Positions 59,631 to 64,000 of a stretch of 64,000 bases of DNA are shown piece by piece (the stretch's first letter is position 1; every line of letters begins with the position of its first letter). The notes below the pieces were generated by a model. That model ran no database searches. It worked only from the letters and a program-made list of their open reading frames with translations, and was not told the DNA's origin. The position numbers were made by a program, and so were the translations under genes. Origin of the DNA: Apus apus. Its lineage: Eukaryota; Chordata; Aves; Apodiformes; Apodidae. Location: assembly GCF_020740795.1 (NCBI RefSeq), contig NC_067291.1, forward strand, positions 18,509,780 through 18,573,779, read 5' to 3'.

Positions 59631-61203
59631 AACCCCTAATTATTCCAGCATTTTCCAACAAACAGAAGACAGTGAAACAAATAGAGTGATCTGTCATCTC
59701 TCCAGACTATTCCATTACTTTGTTGTGATTTGGGCAAGTGTGGGTTTACCCACCAGATGAAGCCCTGTGCAGGGGTAGCTGCTCTCTTTTGAAATGTAAG
59801 ATCCGGAGGTGAGTGTGCCCTGGCGCTCTCTGTACGCCTTATGCTTTAATCCCCTTTCAGATCTTACCCATTTCCTACTTCTGCTGACGTGACATGACAA
59901 TGAGTTTTCCCAGGCTGTCCTGGCACAAAAAGCAGATCTCTCAGCCTTGACCTTCAACTCAAGCACCCGAGGGCAGGAGGGGAGGTGCTTGGCCACCCAA
60001 CATGGATCCTTCCTCTTGGCCTTTCCAGAGGACAGTGTGACACTTGTGGAACCTCACACCTGGCAGGTTTGCCATCCCAGCCTGGTAACCAGGACGTTCA
60101 AGTCCCCACTCTCAAGGACTAAAGGACAACTGCCAAAAGCTGGTGACTTCCAGCAAAGGCATGTGGTGGAATGCGCCAGCCTTCTCAATGCTACCTGCCT
60201 CGTTCCAGCATCTTCTTATGCCCAAGTGCCACAGGACAGCTTACCCCCAAGCCCTGGGTGCCTCCTGCCCGCTGGCTTGTCTCCTTTTGTGGCTGGGGTT
60301 GCCACCAAGCCCGGGCTCACCAACAGCAGAGCTCCTACAGGGAGCCCACCCTTGATCCCATGGGACAGCCAAGGTGGCCACTCCACAGCAGCACCCATGG
60401 GACACAGCAAATGGGACAGATAAGAGCTTAAGGGGGACCCAAAGCAGCCACCTTGACCAAAAGGACAGCCAGGAAGCTCTAATAAAGCACAGACAAGAAG
60501 TTCTCTATTGACCAAGCTGCTTGTCTAAACTGAATTCAGTTTAACTGAAAACAGCATTAAAAATACCTGTTCTTGCTCACTTAATGCTGCCCACAGCACT
60601 GCATGGTGTCCTGCCATTTACTGTGCCTGTCTTACATCTCTTGGCACGTGAGCTTTCCAAGGCATAGGCTGCAGCACAGAACCCTCTGGACCTTCTGCAC
60701 AACACGCAGGGACCCAGCAACCCTACAGGATGACAGAGTCCACATCGCAGCAGGTCAAACACAGCAGGAACTCACTCCATGCTGTCAAGGCTGTCACCCT
60801 CAGCCCAGGACCACTCTCGGGGAATGAAAAACAACCCAAACAGGACCATACGTATAAGCACAGCACCACGGGCCAACATGGATACTGGCCTCACCGGATA
60901 GGGCGCCAGGAACTTCTCTGGCAGGATGGGCTCAAATCCACCGGGCAACTGGATCTAAGAAAAATGGACAATCCCATGGTTTGTTTGAAACGTTATAGAA
61001 GACACAGGTTGAATGTTAATCAGAAAGAAAAAAGTACTGATCATCAACATATCAATGGGCTCAGTTTAGCTTTCAGTGCTCATTATTGTCTGGTGTGCAA
61101 TGCAGGACTGAGTCTGTACGGATATTTCCAAGTTCCAAAGTTATAGCTATGGTTTTATTCTCAAAGGCTGATGTAGAAAGGACTCAACTCTTCAAAACAC
61201 TTA

Positions 61204-61236
61204 AGAATTTTAAAATTAAAATAAATAAATAAATAA
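61204..61236. repeat. (AAAT)n microsatellite
   Basis: AATAAATAAATAAATAAA lies within an A-rich stretch. Confidence 0.9.
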
Positions 61237-63808
61237 AAAATTAAAACCAAACCACGCAATAGCATCATCCAATTGACAATGTTCAGGAACAGAGTCTGGA
61301 ATAATTTACAGTTATTCTGTTATATTCCAGCACACACTAGAACATGAACATTTACTTTAGCTAACCACAGAGTGCATGAGCACGCATGGTTCCAGGAAAA
61401 GGGGTGCCTTCCAACTCCATGTGTGGCCATCGGGAGAGCCTAACCAGAATATGAAGAGATAGCCATATTTTACTGTTAATTACCACCGAGGCACCACAGG
61501 AACCACTGCAGCTCCTTTCTTCTACATAGAATCATCATATTGATAAAACTGGCACCAACCCTAAGCTGAACACGGCTGTTTTGTCCCAACAGACAAAGAG
61601 AGGCAGACACAAAGACAAGTGACGTTATATTGGCTACCAAGGAAAACAAAATCCAAGCCACTGTTCTTCACTGCACACTCTCTGCTTGGACAGGAAGAAA
61701 ACATACTCTATGAAGTCACTTTCAAACCTTGTTTGTGGATAAAAGAGCTGACTGTTTTGCACAGTAACTAAGCATGAAATTATACCAGCTACAATGCAGG
61801 CTGCTCAGTGGGTTTTCTATGCTGGCCACCAGTCAGGTGCGGGAGTGCTCCCACTTCAATTTAACTCGGATGCAATGCCAGAACACGTCCCATCAGCATC
61901 ACACTTGTCACTTTGGTGCAGGATGGTTTTGCTGGCATGCCAAAGCAGCTGAGTCTCAGAGTGCATTGCTTTCTTGGCAGTTATTCCTCCTTGCCTAGGG
62001 GAGAAAAACCAGGGGAGTGCTACATCTAGAAAAAATAAGATTATTGTAGCCCATCAAACACGGTTTCCGGCTTTAAGGATTAGAGCTGTGTCACGGTGAG
62101 AGCCAGGGAAAACAGCAGGTTGTTCCTTAGCTTGCACCTTGTAACATTTTACTGTTTACTTGCACTTATTTTAGTCTTATTTCCTTTCTGAAAGCCTACC
62201 TCAGCCCTTCTCTGCCTACCCCACCACAGGCCCAGCTCTAAGGTTAAGCATGTTTAAGGTTCACATTGTCCTCACACTGCCTAAGAGGAGACAGTTTCTT
62301 CAGCAACTGCAAGTGACTGCTTCTCCTCCACACTCAGCACTTCTAACCTCAACTTCTACCACTGTGTTGACCCTCTGCAGAGGTAAGCACCTGTGGGAAC
62401 AGCTCCCTGATTTACACAGGCAGCTGGACTCACCCTCATGTCAAGAAACTGGTTCACTTGGAGCAGCAGTTACAAAAGGAGCAACATCTGCTCCATAACC
62501 GCTCAGCAGAGCATTGCACAAGAGCAGTTCCTTTAGCCAGCCCGATATTGCAAATGCCAAAGGAATTTGGTTCCTTCGTATCTCTACTCACGGGACCTCT
62601 GTTTAGAATATTTGAAATTATTTGGACTCCACCACACTAATAAGACCCCCCCAGGGTTTCACTCTGGTTCTCGTACTTTTGCCACCTTTCACCTTCAGGA
62701 GATTATTCCCCATTCCTCCACTTCACTCCCCAGTGACTGCAAAGAGTCTCATCTGCACCCCTGCTAGCTCAGCTCCCCCCCAGCTTTATTAAAAAACCAT
62801 CCTCAATGACTGCTCTGGACCATGGTTCAGAAAGGTTGATGGAGAACTGCAGGTTTGTCTCTGCAGGGCTTTTTGCTTCCAGCTCAATTCATTGGCTCTT
62901 TTATGCCCTCTGGGAACTGCAACAGAAAATGCTGATTATTTTTGCAATTTCTACCTGTGACTTTTCTGCATCTAACTGGTAGGCAGGGGTCATTTCCTGA
63001 ACCTGATCTGGAAAAAGGCTGATTCCAGCAGAAAATCTGGTTCTCCCTCTCCCTCTTGAAAACAAGTCTGCTCCTGCCTTCCCTCACTTGAGCCCTGACA
63101 GTGGAATTTTAATTGAAGTGACTGGTGAAAGAGGGGAGAGAAGGTGTGGTTTGGCTGCAGGACACAGAATCAGGACCTCTTACACTCTACACCTTGCCCT
63201 GACGGTACCTTCTCCTGTGCCCTGGGGATAACCCTGTGCCATGTGGGAAGAGATGTCATTCCACAGGGTGGAAGGATCATGGGAAAGGCTTGGAAAATAC
63301 TTCGATGCTGAAGGACAAAATTCTAGACCCAAGGTAACAGTTCCCTCAAAGTACTGAGAAATCAGGTTCTCCCAAGTTTCCCTGAAAGTAAGGTCAAAAC
63401 GACACTTCTTTAAGCCTGCTCAAGAAAGACATCCAGCCTAAAACTAAGTTGAAAAGTAACTTCTCACCCTCTTGTGAAAGAGGCCACAAAAAGCCTAAAT
63501 TAATCTTCAAAGCCCAAACAGAACTTCAACCAGAAATACTCCCCAGAGAGGATAGCAAGTACAGGCACGTGTTCACCAGACAGAGCTGGGCACTGACACC
63601 AGTGCCTGGGCAGGGCAAAGCTGCTGCTCTCCAGGGACAGGGACTTGGTCATGGAACATACCATGAACCTGCTCCAAGTCACCTTTTGCCACACTCAGCT
63701 ACCAGATTTCAATATTTATCCAGGCTAATGGAGCAGAAGGGAAAGTCAACGTCAAAGCAAAAGAGCTTAACATGAAGCGGGGCACAGCCCTCGTGTGCTC
63801 TTCCTTTA

Positions 63809-63832
63809 TCCCATGAGACCTAGCTCATGGGA
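63809..63832. repeat. 9-bp perfect hairpin
   Basis: TCCCATGAG (63809-63817) and CTCATGGGA (63824-63832) flank a 6-nt ACCTAG loop. Confidence 0.85.
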
Positions 63833-64000
63833 ATTTGATGAAAAGTTATTTTTCCACCCAAGCTCTACTTGGAGTCAAGAAGCCAGCAGTGACAACATCA
63901 GAATGCTATTTGGGAATGGAACTGAAGAGCTGTCTGATAGTTTTGTGGGGTTAAAAAAAACCAAAACAACATAGAAAACCAACCACAGGAACCTTAAGGC

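Larger units (their letters stand above)
13329..64000 (-). other. CHSY1: CHSY1 intron 2 (partial, more than 50 kb)
   Basis: No stretch encodes the expected exon 2, which should carry the N-terminal domain with its DDD motif, so its donor must lie beyond 64000. Apart from the repeats, hairpins and candidate elements listed separately, I see only unremarkable non-coding DNA, including 13353-17960, 18300-22180, 28000-31280, 31400-37930, 41360-46740, 46900-50500, 50920-53860 and 58040-63800. Open frames of 60-158 codons are scattered over both strands and overlap each other, as chance frames do. Confidence 0.75.

Noticed and set aside
59947..60423. A 158-codon plus-strand open frame
   Set aside because: Two other plus-strand frames of 70 and 86 codons and a 99-codon minus-strand frame cover the same GC-richer patch. 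That is a composition effect rather than a gene.

Overview
The window is nuclear DNA from a land vertebrate, most likely a bird. It holds single-exon pieces of two vertebrate genes with canonical splice sites, a very long intron, and several decayed CR1-type LINE copies whose 3' ends have the avian form (runs of ATTCTATG, and the GGTTGGAAGGGACC / GATCATCTAGTCCAACC block). The species cannot be named from the sequence. No operons, CRISPR arrays, phage or bacterial elements are present. Most long open frames here are chance or antisense frames.

Layout from left to right. (1) 1-1293 looks like the last intron of a plus-strand gene. (2) 1294-1471 is the terminal coding exon of that gene. Its 58 residues match, as far as I recall, the extreme C-terminus of LRRK1. 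(3) LRRK1 3'UTR follows, with poly(A) signals at 2734 and 6201. (4) The rest up to about 9.8 kb is intergenic, with GC-rich patches, a 20-bp perfect palindrome and simple repeats. (5) About 9797-11735 is the 3'UTR of CHSY1 on the minus strand. (6) 11736-13328 is the last coding exon of CHSY1 (530 codons, two-thirds of the enzyme). (7) 13329-64000 appears to be one CHSY1 intron that runs off the right edge. I found no trace of exon 2, which should carry the N-terminal glycosyltransferase domain.

The two genes face each other tail to tail, as LRRK1 and CHSY1 do on human 15q26.3, and this supports both names. LRRK1 is a cytoplasmic Ser/Thr kinase with ROC-COR and WD40 domains. CHSY1 is a Golgi enzyme that polymerises chondroitin. 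They share no pathway that I know of, so their adjacency is conserved synteny rather than functional coupling.

The intron holds mostly unremarkable non-coding DNA. It carries at least six recognisable CR1/LINE remnants, an older reptile-type repeat, several A/T-rich microsatellites, two small CpG clusters (one with a TATA-like box), a 70-nt near-perfect hairpin, and one short open frame with a strong upstream splice acceptor. I found no convincing new biological system. The hairpin, the short open frame and the CpG/TATA patch are the best leads.
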